Source: Allium sativum (lineage: Eukaryota; Streptophyta; Magnoliopsida; Asparagales; Amaryllidaceae). Taken from it: 64,000 bases of DNA. Within the stretch, counting starts at the first letter, position 1. Each line of letters begins with the position of its first letter. The DNA is taken from assembly GCA_030737875.1 (NCBI GenBank), contig CM060919.1, forward strand, positions 806,169,160 through 806,233,159, read 5' to 3'. Positions 12,213 through 22,760 of the stretch are shown here, piece after piece. The translations under genes were made by a program, and so were the position numbers. The notes under the pieces were generated by a model. It searched no databases. It saw only the letters and a program-made list of their open reading frames with translations, and was not told where the DNA came from.

Positions 12213-13196
12213 TGATTGACATAGAAATGTGTTTACTTTATGCTCTTATATCTTATCTTTTGTATATAAATAAATATTACTTGGGTATTGTTTTGTTACT
12301 TTTACAGATATTCCAACCCAGCCCGCATGCAACTAGAAATGTAGAGAAATAGATTCAATTTGCTGTGTATTTGCATTTTTGAAGAATTGTAGATGAAGAT
12401 ATCACATCTAGTTGCTGTTGGACAAGAAAAGGATTGATAACAAGGCTTTGCACATCACAAATCAATGAAGAAATGTCAAGGAAACAAGAGGAAAAGAGAA
12501 AAGGCCCAAATTTGCTTTATTTATCTAAGGCCCATTTATGTTCTCATTGTAAAATAATTGGTGATGTAATGACAAGGCCCAGTTATCATTCGGGTTAGGG
12601 TTAGGGTTTGGCTATCTACCCTATATATACCCTTGTAATGGCATTGTAGCCACCATCTCATCTCTTATTCCATTGTTCTAATAAAAGTTCTTCTTTCTCT
12701 TTTATTTTCTGCATTTTTTTTGTTTTCTTAGCAACTAGTGTTGTCTATACGATTAGATTCGGTAGAACACTATTTGTATTTTGCACTTATTTGCATTAGT
12801 GATTTACCGTCTGATTAGATTCAGCGGAAATCCTAATTTTAATTCTTGTTTGTTATTTCAATTTCTGCAATTTCAATTTCTGCTTTTATTATTTTCTTAG
12901 GTCAAATTGGATTTGATTAGATTCAAATCTAATTCATAGTTTTATTTCTTTTCCATTGAAATTGTGATCTGATCGTCGGTTCAGTTAGATCTGTTCTGAA
13001 TCAAATTACAGTTTTAATTTTGTTTTGTTTTATTTTCGAAATCAACCTCCAAAGTTCGTCTAACACGCCCACGAAACATATAAATAATAAAATTTATCTT
13101 TCCTCCCTGTGTTCGACCTGTATGCTACACACCTGTATGCTTTCAGAATTTATTACAAATGTCGCGCTTTTCTAATTCATAGACTAGCGTCGATCA
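12213..13196 (+). repeat. H 3' LTR (984 bp)
   Basis: Same sequence as 5864-6804 with about seven substitutions. It also has a 28-bp insertion near 12475 and a 15-bp tandem duplication near 13125 (CACACCTGTATGCT). It ends CGATCA and is followed by the target duplication GTGTA. Confidence 0.92.
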
Positions 13197-13564
13197 GTGT
13201 ACATAAACAAACCGTCCGGTTTGTAAATGAATATTTTATTTTATTCACTTTCACTATATTCATATTCACGTTAAAAATTATATTTTTAACGATACTACAT
13301 TTTATTTTAACATATGAATTTCTATTCAGTTCATTCTTTAAATAAAATGATATTTTTATTTTTCTAACTTATTTTAGAAAATTTCGGCGGCATAACGGCA
13401 CGATACTAGAAACGGGACAAGGCCTAGCCTTATCCCCGGTCTAGTGAAGGCCCACGCCATTCACACATCAATCAAATCCACCAATCAACCAAATTCAAAT
13501 CAAATCATCTAACTAATTTATGCAACCAAACAAACAAGTCCATGGTCTGTGGACGATTGTGTCG

Positions 13565-13640
13565 GGTGCTACTAAGCACCGTCTGCATCCTAGTGTAAAT
13601 ATATAGTTAGAAAAGAAATTGAAAGGTGAGAAATTCTCAC
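13565..13640 (-). promoter_or_regulatory. LARD promoter module in A: palindrome, TATA, hairpin
   Basis: In element orientation (minus strand): the perfect palindrome GTGAGAANTTCTCAC (13626-13640), an AT-rich TATA-like stretch (CTATATATTTACAC, complement of 13592-13605), then the hairpin GGTGCT-TAGT-AGCACC (13565-13580). The same order and spacing occur in B and in both C LTRs. Confidence 0.6.
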
Positions 13641-13734
13641 CGAAAGCTATCCCAATCATCTTGACTCTTCTATTGTAGGAAATCATCATTGCTTTCACCT
13701 TTTTCGCTTTCGTTGCCCGTAGCCACTACATATG

Positions 13735-13915
13735 TAAAAATCGAATTTTTACTTCGCTATTCAATATATAAAAATCGAATTTATACTTCGTTATTCAATA
13801 TATAAAAATCGAATTTATACTTCGTTATTCAATATATAAAAATCGAATTTATACTTCGTTATTCAATATATAAAAATCGAATTTATACTTCGTTATTCAA
13901 TATATAAAAATCATA
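13735..13915. repeat. 34-bp tandem repeat, about 5 copies
   Basis: Units of TATATAAAAATCGAATTTAT type followed by an ACTTCGTTATTCAA-type tail start at 13736, 13770, 13804, 13838 and 13872. The C LTRs carry a related array of slightly different unit sequence at the same place (18024-18205). Confidence 0.9.
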
Positions 13916-14329
13916 TTTTTACTATGCCACCAATATAAAAATTATATTTTTATATTTGCTTTCATATGACAAAATTACTATTTTTATAATCATATATACG
14001 TGTAAGACTTCTGATTTTAAAACAATGTTAATTTACATTTTTATCTCGCTATAAGTAATTATGTATCATCTCATATAAAAAGTATATTTTTAGAACAAAG
14101 ATATTTAATTTCAAAAAAAAAAATATTATTTTATATTTTTTATTTGAAATCTGAAAAACAAGACAATGCTAATCTTTATATAAAATTTAGCAAAATAAAA
14201 ATAAAACAATGTTGTGTTTAATTTCAAAATCATTACTGCTAATTAATTTTATAAAAAAAAACAATGTATATTTTATTTAAAGAATAAGTAAAAAGTTAAG
14301 GTACCTTCTTCATTGTTGTTGCGCAGAAC

Positions 14330-14700
14330 CGATCTATAGCCGCTTCAAAGAACATCAGCCCTTAGGGCTTGAATTTTCTCACGTCACGAGGCGCCGGAGG
14401 AGGATCGAACACCACGCCACAACGCGCCCCAGACCCCTCCACCATCGCCCATCGTCACCAGGAACTCGGTGGTCGAGAGAGCTCGGAAATCAAGCCCGAA
14501 CTGCGCAACTTTGAGCGCGATAATCTCGCCAACCACCGCACCATCGACGGTCAAACCAGTTTAGATTGAAGGATCTCAGAGAGTACATCCATTTCTGCTT
14601 TATAATTAGGAGCTAATTTGGTTTGGATCGAAGGCGATTAGGGTTTTAATTTGGGGCATTTCTGATCGTCGAATACAGGAAGAGGCGGCTCCGAATTTTG
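14330..14700 (-). other. A GC-rich LTR module
   Basis: A GC-rich island of about 370 bp in very AT-rich LTR sequence. It occupies the slot between the LTR head and the A/T-rich part. The C LTRs have a GC-rich island in the same slot but with unrelated sequence (17090-17385). A 66-codon plus-strand frame here (14369-14569) has no counterpart in C and is not called as a gene. Confidence 0.6.
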
Positions 14701-15639
14701 ACCACGGGTTAAATGAGTATTAGGGGTTTGACCGAGTACTTATGTTTAATTTTTAATATTTTAACTTCGAAAATACCTTGTCTAATTCCCGAACTCTAAA
14801 TCGAATCTAACGACAGTCGCCCCTAGCTAATTACCCCCATTCCGAACACAATGGGATATGTCTCGTTAGCTAATTTTATCGTTTCGATCAGTTTTGATTT
14901 AAATTACGATATAAATCTTTATATATTCAATTTAAACGCACATTTCAATTTACCGGGGTCACATACTAACTCTAAAAATTCCCGAAAAATATTTTCTAGC
15001 TTCGTATTTACGATACGGTCCTAACAAAACTAGTTTCGTCGAATTCTGAGACCGTTTGAAAAATGGCCATCTTCCAGTCGATTAAAATCAACTGAAACTG
15101 GTCAAACGCGTTTTCCTTTGCCACGCTCACATATTGATTTGAAAAATTATGAAATTTGAAACCTAGCAATAATTTTACATCACGGACCCAACAAAAGTGG
15201 TTTCGTCGAAATCCGAGGTCGTTTGCAAAATTCCCATTTTTAAGGGCCTGAATTCCATGGCGACTATTCAGAATTTTCAACTGGACATATCTTTTGGTTC
15301 CCGCTATGAAATTTCAATTTTTCGGATTCGTTGGAAAGATATCATCAATTAGATCCTAATGTTTTTGGTTTCACTAAAATCCGGATTGTTTTGCACCCGG
15401 TACATTCAATTGAAGTTTGAAATCGAATTATCGAACTACCGCGCCATTTTCAATTCTATTTATAATTATATATAAATATTTATATTCTAACGACGACGTG
15501 TATAACATATACGTCGAATCATATTAAAAATAAATTTTCCGTCGATATTATTTAAAATAATCTATTTTAAATATTCAAAATTCGCTAAAATTGCCAATTT
15601 AAAAATTTCAAACCGGCTCGCATTTTCCGGGTTATTTCA

Positions 15640-16349
15640 CAACCTAAAATTCCCCTTTCGGGAAAGCCCGGATTGAGTTGAGAACACGAAGCATCAGAAC
15701 ACAAAAAATAGAACATTTCATTGCTATTACAACAATTTTCATCAGATTACAAGAATATTCCAAAGTATGAATAAATATACAGCAGAAAATATCAGAGTTT
15801 TAAATTACAAAGCTGCAGAAATAAAATGTATAAATACAATGCGTGGCAGAAAATAACAGTTGACACAACTGAAAGAGATATACAAATACAAAGCTTTTCG
15901 AATATAGCTCCAGTTGTAATCCAAGATCCTGTTAAATAGAAATCTGCAGAACCAAAACTGCTGACTGTCCGCGTGGAAAATATGGGCACCCAGAGTTTAG
16001 GTAGGAACAATAAACTCCAGAGTATTCATAGGACTGGTGTGAGAACTAAAACAGTAACTAATTTGAATTTAAAGTTAGGTAAATCAAGGGACCACTCCGT
16101 ATAACACGGAACGGGTTTACCGTCAAGAATACCTGTGCATAAATAAACAGCGCAATGCTAATTTAAGAAAAATGAAGCAATTATAAGACTCAAGTCCCAT
16201 CACACAATGCAACGCAAGCCGGAGGATAGAGTTTTACCTTATAATAGCCAAATATGCTTGGTACGCGAAATTTCTCTTTTATTATTACAATAAGTGCATA
16301 GTGTAGAAATCAATTTCGAAAGTAAATGTATCAATCCTAGACGACATGG
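15640..16349 (-). repeat. LARD LTR copy B, tail part
   Basis: Diverged from the LTR tails of A (1719-2420) and C (22050-22758, reversed) but clearly collinear: the run of CTTTCGGGAAAG, ACATTTCATTG, ACAATTTTCATCAGATTACAAG and CCCAGAGTTTAGG landmarks are all present. The terminal few bases that should read TGTGAA are altered or lost against A's LTR end. It continues after C at 30217. Confidence 0.8.
16345..16349 (+). other. Target-site duplication of C, left copy
   Basis: CATGG immediately before the C 5' LTR. The same five bases follow the 3' LTR at 30212-30216. Removing C rejoins the B sequence to read like the uninterrupted A sequence at 2400-2430. Confidence 0.95.
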
Positions 16350-17089
16350 TGTAACAACCCGTAAAATCTGGGCCAGTTTAAATTTTTTATTTTGGCGATT
16401 ATAGCGAATTTTGAATATTTAAAATAGATTATTTTAAATATTATCGACGAAAAATTTATTTTGAATAGAATTCGATCGTATATATTATATACGTCGTCGT
16501 TAGAATATATAATAATTATAAAAGGAATTGAAAATGACGCGGTAGTTCGAAAATTCGATTTCTAATTTCAAATGAATATACAGAATTCAATATAAGTCAA
16601 AATTGAACGAAACAAGAAATATTTGAATTTGTGTAACTATATCTTTGTAACGAAGTTAAGAAACTGAGATTTCACTTTATAAATGATGAGATATGTCCAG
16701 TTGAAATTTAGAAATAGTCGCTGTGGAATTTATATATATTTTAATATAATATAAGGCCCTTAAAAATAGCAATTTTTCAAACGGTCTCAGAATTCGACGA
16801 AACTAGTTTTGTTAGGACCGTATCGTCAATACGAAGCTAGAAAATATTTTTCTGGAATTTTTCTAGTTAGTATGTGACCCCGGTAATTTGAAATGTACGT
16901 TTAAAATTCAATATAGTGATTTAAATATAAATTTAACGAAAACTGATTGTAACAGCCGAATCAGCTTACGATACATATCCCATTGTGTTCGGAATGGGGG
17001 TGAAACGCTATGGGCGACAGTCGGTGGGCCTCGTTTCGAAGTCGAATAAAAAGTCAACTTTTAGAAATTAAAATAAAAAAAAAAAGAAA

Positions 17090-17385
17090 ATTCCCTCTCC
17101 CCTATACGTTCTGGCCCCCCCCTCGATTTCATTTCAGAAGTAATAAAATAAAAAAAAAAACCCCCTAAAACCCGATCCCCAATTCCCAGTCGCCACCGTC
17201 GATCGCACGCCCCCTTCCCTCCGGCGCCTCGCCCTCCGATCCAACCCCCTCCTCTCAGCCCACGCTCCCCTCCCCAGTTCGAATCCCCAGCGCCGCCTCC
17301 CTCAACCGCCGTTTCCCCTTCAGGCGATCGAGCCCCCGGTCCAAGCTCAATCAAGATCCGCACCCCCCCCCTCTTCGCATACAGT
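17090..17385 (+). other. C GC-rich LTR module (5' LTR copy)
   Basis: A C-rich block with CTAAAACCCGATCCCC, CCGCCTCCCTCAACCGCC and CCCCAGTTCGAATCCCC type sequence. It ends ATACAGTAAGCATT, which contains the splice-donor-like GTAAGC, followed abruptly by AT-rich intron-like sequence. It resembles a plant 5'-UTR exon. The minus-strand Gly-rich frame across it is a composition artefact. The second copy is at 24540-24832. Confidence 0.5.
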
Positions 17386-18023
17386 AAGCATTCCTATTCT
17401 TACTTTTATTTTATTTTTATTTTAGAGTTTAAAATTAAATAGGATTTTTAAGAAAACTGATTTTAGATAAAACTGAAAATTGATTTTAGGTTAAAACTGA
17501 AAACTGATTTGTAAAGGAATAAATAAAACTGAATTTATTTTAAAAGTTTAAAAACTGTAATTTTAGAAAAGTAAAACTGAATTTATTTTAAAAGTTTAAA
17601 ACTGTAAATTTTAAAAAAGTTTAAAACTGAATTTATAAGAAAAGTAAAACTGAATTTTTAAAGAAGTAGAAAAACTGAATTTTTAGCATTTAAAAACTGA
17701 TTTTATTTTTAAATTTTAAAATAGAAAATATCGTATTTTTAGAATAGAAGAGATCATAGTTTTAAATAGAAAAAGAAAACGGAATTTTTATTGTGTATGA
17801 AGTTATGATTTTTAACTTAAAGGAAGAATTTATTTTTCTAAACAAGAAAAGAAATGTTTTTTTATTTGTAAAGATTATATTTTTGTAACGAAAAAGATTA
17901 TATTTTTAGAAGAAAAAGATATATGCTTTTTGTATGTAAAACATAGATTTTTATAAATATAAAATCCGATTTTCTTATATGAACGTTAGCAAAAAGATGT
18001 GATCTTTATAGAAGATAGAGAAG

Positions 18024-18205
18024 TAAAAATAGAATTTTTATATATTGAACTTCGATAAAAAAATAGAATTTTTATATATTGAACTTCGATAAAAAAATAG
18101 AATTTTTATATATTGAACTTCGATAGAAAAATAGAATTTTTATATATTGAACTTTGAAATAAAAATTCGATTTTTATATATTGAATAGCGAAGTAAAAAT
18201 TCGGT
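18024..18205. repeat. 34/35-bp tandem repeat in C 5' LTR
   Basis: About five units of AAAATAGAATTTTTATATAT followed by TGAACTTCGAT, with unit starts near 18025, 18059, 18094 and 18129; the last units drift. The 3' LTR copy is at about 25475-25660, with one unit a base longer. Confidence 0.85.
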
Positions 18206-18304
18206 TTTTACATATGTAGTGGCTACGGGCAATAAAGATGCCGAAGATGCGATAGCAATGAAGACTTCTGCAAATGAAGAGCCGTGGAGCTAGGATAGCT
18301 ATAT

Positions 18305-18407
18305 GTGAGAATTTCTCACCTTTCAATTTTATTTCTAGTTATATATATATACTAGGATGCAGACGGTGCTTAGTAGCACCCGACACAATCGTCCACAGAC
18401 CATGGAC
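18305..18407 (+). promoter_or_regulatory. C LTR promoter module (5' LTR copy)
   Basis: The perfect 15-bp palindrome GTGAGAATTTCTCAC (18305-18319) precedes TATATATATATA (18340-18351). The hairpin GGTGCT-TAGT-AGCACC (18365-18380) and a second hairpin GTCCA...TGGAC (18391-18407) follow. A TATA box about 20 bp after a palindromic site and about 15 bp before a conserved stem-loop is a plausible core promoter with structured 5' RNA end. The function is inferred, the conservation is seen. Confidence 0.6.
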
Positions 18408-19360
18408 TTGTTTGTTTGGCTGTTTGGTTATTGATTGTGATATTGGTTTGAATGTGGTTTGTGGTGTGAAAAATTGAATCGATAAATTGGTTAGGATTAG
18501 ACGTGCGCCGTTATAAGGCGAAGGAGTAAGGCTAGGTTAGACTCTTACTCCAAATTTTGTGGTTTGCATAATGAAATTGATTTGATTGATGTGTGAATGG
18601 CGTGGGCCTTCACTAGTCCGGGGATAAGGCTAGGCCTCGTCCCGTTTCTAGTATCGTGCCGTTATGCCGCCGAAATTTTCTAAAATATGTTAGAAAAATA
18701 AAAATATCATTTTATTGAATAAATGAATTGAATAGAAATTCATAGGTTGAAATAAAATGTTTTATCGTTAAAAATATAATTTTTAACGTGAATATGAAAA
18801 TAGTGAAGTGAATAAATAAATATTCATTTACAAACCAGATGGTTTGTTTATGTACACTTATTTGAATGACATTGATTGGGACGATAAATTTTACACATCG
18901 CCCAACTGCACAACTAAAATCTGTGTTTGATTGTTTGAAACCCCACACGGGTGTTAGGATGAAATTTGAAGTTCACTCATCCTGATTGATTAAATATGTC
19001 GATCGATGGATTGACAAGCTGCTATACGCGTTAAATGTCTATATTTGATGCTTATACAGTGTAGTGCACTTTGGTTGATGGTTGATTTTTCATCATTGTT
19101 GATATATACATGTGTTGTAGAAAATCCATATAATTAACATTATATGGTAATTGATTGGGCCTCATTCCAGTTTCGAAAAAAGGAATGTTTGAAATAGAAA
19201 TATTTGAAATAGAAATATTTGAAATAGAATATTTGAAAATAGAAATATGTGAAGCCGTGAGGATTAGATTGACGCCATTTTGACATGAACGATATTTATA
19301 TCGATTTTATTCATTTTAAAATGAATATTGAAAAGTAATTTCGAAATCGAATATTTTGAA

Positions 19361-19549
19361 ATGAATTGAATTGAAAACGATTTCGAAATGAATTGAATTG
19401 AAAACGATTTCGAAATGAATTGAATTGAAAACGATTTCGAAATGAATTGAATTGAAAACGATTTCGAAATGAATTGAATTGAAAACGATTTCGAAATGAA
19501 TTGAATTGAAAACGATTTCGAAATGAATTGAATTGAAAACGAATTCGAA
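19361..19549. repeat. 27-bp tandem repeat, 7 copies, in C 5' LTR
   Basis: Units of ATGAATTGAATTGAAAACGA followed by TTTCGAA start every 27 bases from 19361. Because 27 is divisible by three, the minus strand shows an 89-codon frame with a repeated 9-residue FQFNSFRNR peptide, which is a repeat artefact. The second copy is at 26814-27002. Confidence 0.92.
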
Positions 19550-20437
19550 TTGAATTGAAAGTGAATTGAAACGAATTCAAATTGAATTGAAATTTGAATT
19601 GAATAGAAATGAATTTTAAAACGAATTTATAGAGAAGAATTCAATTTTGCTTTGAATTGAAATGGAAGTTGAAATAGATTTTGAAAACGAATTTTAAAAC
19701 TATTTATATAATTCGTTTTAAATAGAAATCGACGAAATATATATTATATATATTATATATATAATATAATGGCCTGAATAGAACGCGCCGCGCCGCGGCA
19801 GTTCGTGAATTTCGACCATTTATTTCAAACGGACATTACGGGAGATCCGACCGTCGGATTCTCCTAAAACCGGAACCGTTGGGTTCGTATCGAAAAGAGC
19901 TTTCTAATGAATGTTAGAAATTTGAAATCTAACGGTTGGATTTGGAGATACGTCCAAATCAAATTCGAAAAAGGTCGCTGTAAGTGCAGTTCGATGGCCG
20001 TTAATGGAAATCGACTGTACGGGCCTTGATAAAATTATTAAAAATAGTAATAATTTGTGTAAAATCATAAGAAATGATTTGTGAAAGTTTGGGATGAAAA
20101 ACTCCATATTTGAAAAGATAAAAATAGATTTTTATTGAAATGAACTAGTTTTGAACTAGAATTATAATTCTATTTATTTTTAAATAAATAAATTGAATTT
20201 GAAATGGTTTTGAAAATAACCAAAATTTCCAATGATTGCATTGGAGTGGAGTTGAATCGAAATTGTCTTCGGAATATTTCGATGTTGGAATTCGTGATAT
20301 TACAGGTGTTGTTATGGAAATTTGAAAGATATATATTTGTATCGTTATTTCCAATACGACATTTGTTAGTCGTAGAATTCGATATTGAATATAAGCCGAT
20401 ATATTTTCTATTCAGAGCCTTGTATTGAATATCGAAT

Positions 20438-20905
20438 GTGATTTGGGTTTGTCGTGAATGGTGTCTTCACTAACACTGTTCTTGAACCCAGTTGAGAAAA
20501 GATTAAATCTTTTTATTTAGATTTAATGAAGTGTACCAATTAAATGATATTTAATTGGAATTGAATTGGTATTGATTTTTGGGTTTATCGTGAACAGTGT
20601 TTTAAATAACACTCGTTCTTTAACCCGATAATTAATGGAACGTGATTTGGGTTTGTCGTGAATGGTGTCTTCACTAACACTGTTCTTGAACCCAGTTGAG
20701 AAAAGATTAAATCTTTTTATTTAGATTTAATGAAGTGTACCAATTAAATGATATTTAATTGGAATTGAATTGGTATTGATTTTTGGGTTTATCGTGAACA
20801 GTGTTTTAAATAACACTTGTTCTTTAACCCGATAATTAATGGAATGTGATTTTGGGTTTATCGTGAATCGTGTTTTAAATGACACTGATTCTTTAACCCA
20901 GATAA
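20438..20905. repeat. 204-bp direct duplication of hairpin units in C 5' LTR
   Basis: Two near-identical 204-bp copies start at 20438 and 20642, and a partial third starts at 20846. Each contains nested inverted repeats GGGTTT...GTGTT...AACAC...AACCC. The second LTR copy is at 27891 onward. A carries related but non-duplicated units at about 3900-4160. Confidence 0.85.
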
Positions 20906-22760
20906 TGATTAAAACTAAGTGGAGTTTTAATGAATCTTTAATTAGATTGAAAAGATCGAGAATGGAGTATCACCAGTTTTGCTCCAGGCGATAGTTAAAT
21001 CTTTAATTAGATTTGAACGTGAAATTTAGAAACTAACTGTCGGTTAGCCAAGCAGAATGGTTTTCTGGATATTGATCTGATGTTGGTTTCGGCCTTCGGG
21101 GTTAATATTTGGGGAATTATTCTCTTGATTAATTTACGGTTAGTGACTAATGAATTGGAATGAGGCGTATGTTGTGTTTGTGTAACACTTATTTAAAATA
21201 TACGCGAGTTATTCGGAAAGACCGGGTTTATCCCATTCTGAATAACTGATACGACGATAAGTCGAAGATGAAGACGATGGTCGAAGACCGGAGGTCTTCA
21301 CGTCGTTTGGGTGATAACTGATGATCTTGATTGGGCTGTACACCCAAGAAGATGGAAACAGTTAGTGATCGTCCAGACGTGCTTGGAGATCGATGGATAT
21401 GCGGGGTACTAGGTGCCTCCGGTTTCGTTCAGACCCAGAACGGACTTGTAAATGGACTGTGTGTCTGACATCGGATTTCATTCTGTGTGACTGATATCGG
21501 TTGCATAGGATGGCTTGCCTGTGTGGCATGCTAAGATGCAAATGATCAAGGCTTCTGTTGAAAAGCAAAGTCTTGTGGTTGATGATCAAAGCACGGCCTT
21601 TGTGGCGTAGCTTTGTGTAACGTTTGATTCGCGAGTTTCACACCCGGTATGAATCAAAAACGGGAGACGGACCTCAGGGAGGGCATGCGTTTCTTTCTAG
21701 TTAGAAGTGGCGTCAGTGGTTTTACACGCCCTGACGAGTTTGACTTATGTGGTTGTTGCTGTTGCGAGGCGCCTCGGTTATATCGGTTTCGGCCGATGCT
21801 TCTGGTCGGCTGACGGGCCAGACTTACACCCCATAGGGTGGGGAAACGTAGTGTTCAGGCATTTTAATCCACATCGGTGGACCGGCCCTGACGATCCAAG
21901 GGCCCACCTGTGTCTGGGTCCTGAGACACGGACTAGAGCGTCTCGAATCGGATGAGGACTATCTTTTGCCTCGGTTCATAGATGGAAATCCAATTTCCAA
22001 ATACGTGACATTTGCGGTTTTATTTGTAAACCTATATATGGCGACATGATATATGGTACCCATGCCGCCTATGATTGATACTTATGATTTGAAGTTGTTT
22101 TATACACTATACACTTATAATAGTATCAAATGATTTGTTTTAAAACGTATCAAGCATTCTTTGGCTGTTATAAGGGAAAACCCTATCCCCCGGCTTGCGT
22201 TGCATTGTGTGATAGGACCTGGGTCTTATAACAGCTTCATCTTTCTTTATTTAGCATTGCGCTGTTTGTTTTAAGCACTGGTATTCTTGGGAGGAAACCC
22301 GTTCCGTGTTATACGGCGTGGTCCCTTGATTTACCTAATGATTTAAAATAAAGATTAATAACTGTTTTAGTTCTCACACCAGTCACATGACTGACCTGGA
22401 GTTTATTGTTTTAACCTAAACTCTGGGTGCCCCTTATTTTGACACGGGCAGCTAGTAGTTTTGGTTTTGCAGATTTATATTCACAGGATCCTGGTTTACA
22501 GCTGGAACGATATCCGGAAAGCTTTGTATCCGTATATCTTCTTCTAGTTGTGTATTGTATTATTTTCCGCTGCTATGTATTTAAATGTAATTTAAATCTC
22601 TGATATTTCTGTGTAATATTCCTTTATACTCTGTATATTCTTGTAATCTGGTGCATTGTTGTAATATACAATGAAATGTTCTTCTGTATGTGTCCTGCTG
22701 TGGTTTGTTCTCGAACTATCCGACGCTTTCCTTTACGGGGAAGTTACGGGTCTTCACAGT

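Larger units (their letters stand above)
5864..13196 (+). mobile_element. Element H: non-autonomous Athila/Tat-like LTR retrotransposon inserted in the A 5' LTR
   Basis: A complete element of 7333 bp: 5' LTR 5864-6804, tRNA-Asp primer site, long leader, one 564-codon ORF, a non-coding 3' part, purine tract and 3' LTR 12213-13196. It is flanked by a perfect 5-bp target duplication GTGTA (5859-5863 and 13197-13201). Removing it restores the A LTR exactly as in the uninterrupted copy C. No protease, RT, RNase H or integrase is present, so movement must have been in trans. tRNA-Asp priming and the AAGTGTGGGGG tracts are typical of the Athila/Tat side of Ty3/gypsy. The lineage assignment is inference because no pol is available. 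Confidence 0.9.
1..15639 (-). mobile_element. LARD copy A: giant-LTR non-autonomous Ty3/gypsy-type element, interrupted by H
   Basis: Read on the minus strand this is a 5' LTR (15639 down to 1719), an initiator-tRNA-Met primer site, a 1039-bp non-coding interior (1718 to 680) and the head of a 3' LTR that leaves the window at base 1. After subtracting inserted element H and one target-duplication copy (7338 bp), the 5' LTR is about 6.6 kb. It has no gag or pol. The two LTR heads (1-679 and 14961-15639) align without gaps and differ at nine sites by eye (about 1.3 %), so A is older than C. The interior ends in a GGGGACGAAA-type stretch followed by a purine tract, a layout typical of Del/Tekay chromoviruses; that lineage call is inference. 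Confidence 0.85.
1719..15639 (-). repeat. A 5' LTR (about 6.6 kb) split by H at 5864-13201
   Basis: The termini are TGTGAA... (complement of the LTR end) at 1719 and ...TTATTTCA at 15639. Segments 1719-5863 and 13202-15639 are collinear with the reverse complement of the C LTRs. Collinear landmarks include the GC-rich GCGCCGCG block near 4801, a run of ATATAT, the promoter module at 13565-13640 and the GACGAAAC module near 15030. There is no coding content; AT-rich, GC-rich and tandem-repeat blocks alternate. Confidence 0.85.
16350..22758 (+). repeat. C 5' LTR (6409 bp)
   Basis: It starts TGTAACAACCCG and ends GGGTCTTCACA. In order it carries the GACGAAAC...GACCGTATCG head module (16786-16832), GC-rich module (17090-17385), A/T-rich part, 34-bp repeats (18024-18205), promoter module (18305-18380), 27-bp repeats (19361-19549), GCGCCGCG block (19788), 204-bp repeats (20438-20905) and a GC-richer tail from 21600. 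Nothing is coding. Confidence 0.95.

Noticed and set aside
13735..13915. Centromeric satellite
   Set aside because: Only about five 34-bp units confined to one slot of an LTR, with a diverged version in the C LTRs.
17061..17363. Gly-rich 100-codon minus-strand frame (also 24509-24832)
   Set aside because: A shadow of the C-rich island; the two LTR copies differ by homopolymer indels and no start context or similarity supports it.
18274..18477. 67-codon peptide with LGCRRCLVAPDT, also seen in A on the minus strand (13513-13698)
   Set aside because: The conserved part coincides with the palindrome and hairpin at DNA level, and the same region in B has stops. Conservation is of DNA or RNA, not protein.
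19311..19580. 89-codon minus-strand repeat protein FQFNSFRNR (also 26764-27033)
   Set aside because: Produced by a 27-bp tandem repeat, which keeps any frame open; the array is absent from copies A and B.
21707..21955. 82-codon frame MASVVLHALTSLTYVV (also 29160-29408)
   Set aside because: Lies in the GC-richer tail of the C LTRs. I found no matching frame in the diverged copies A and B and recognise no domain.
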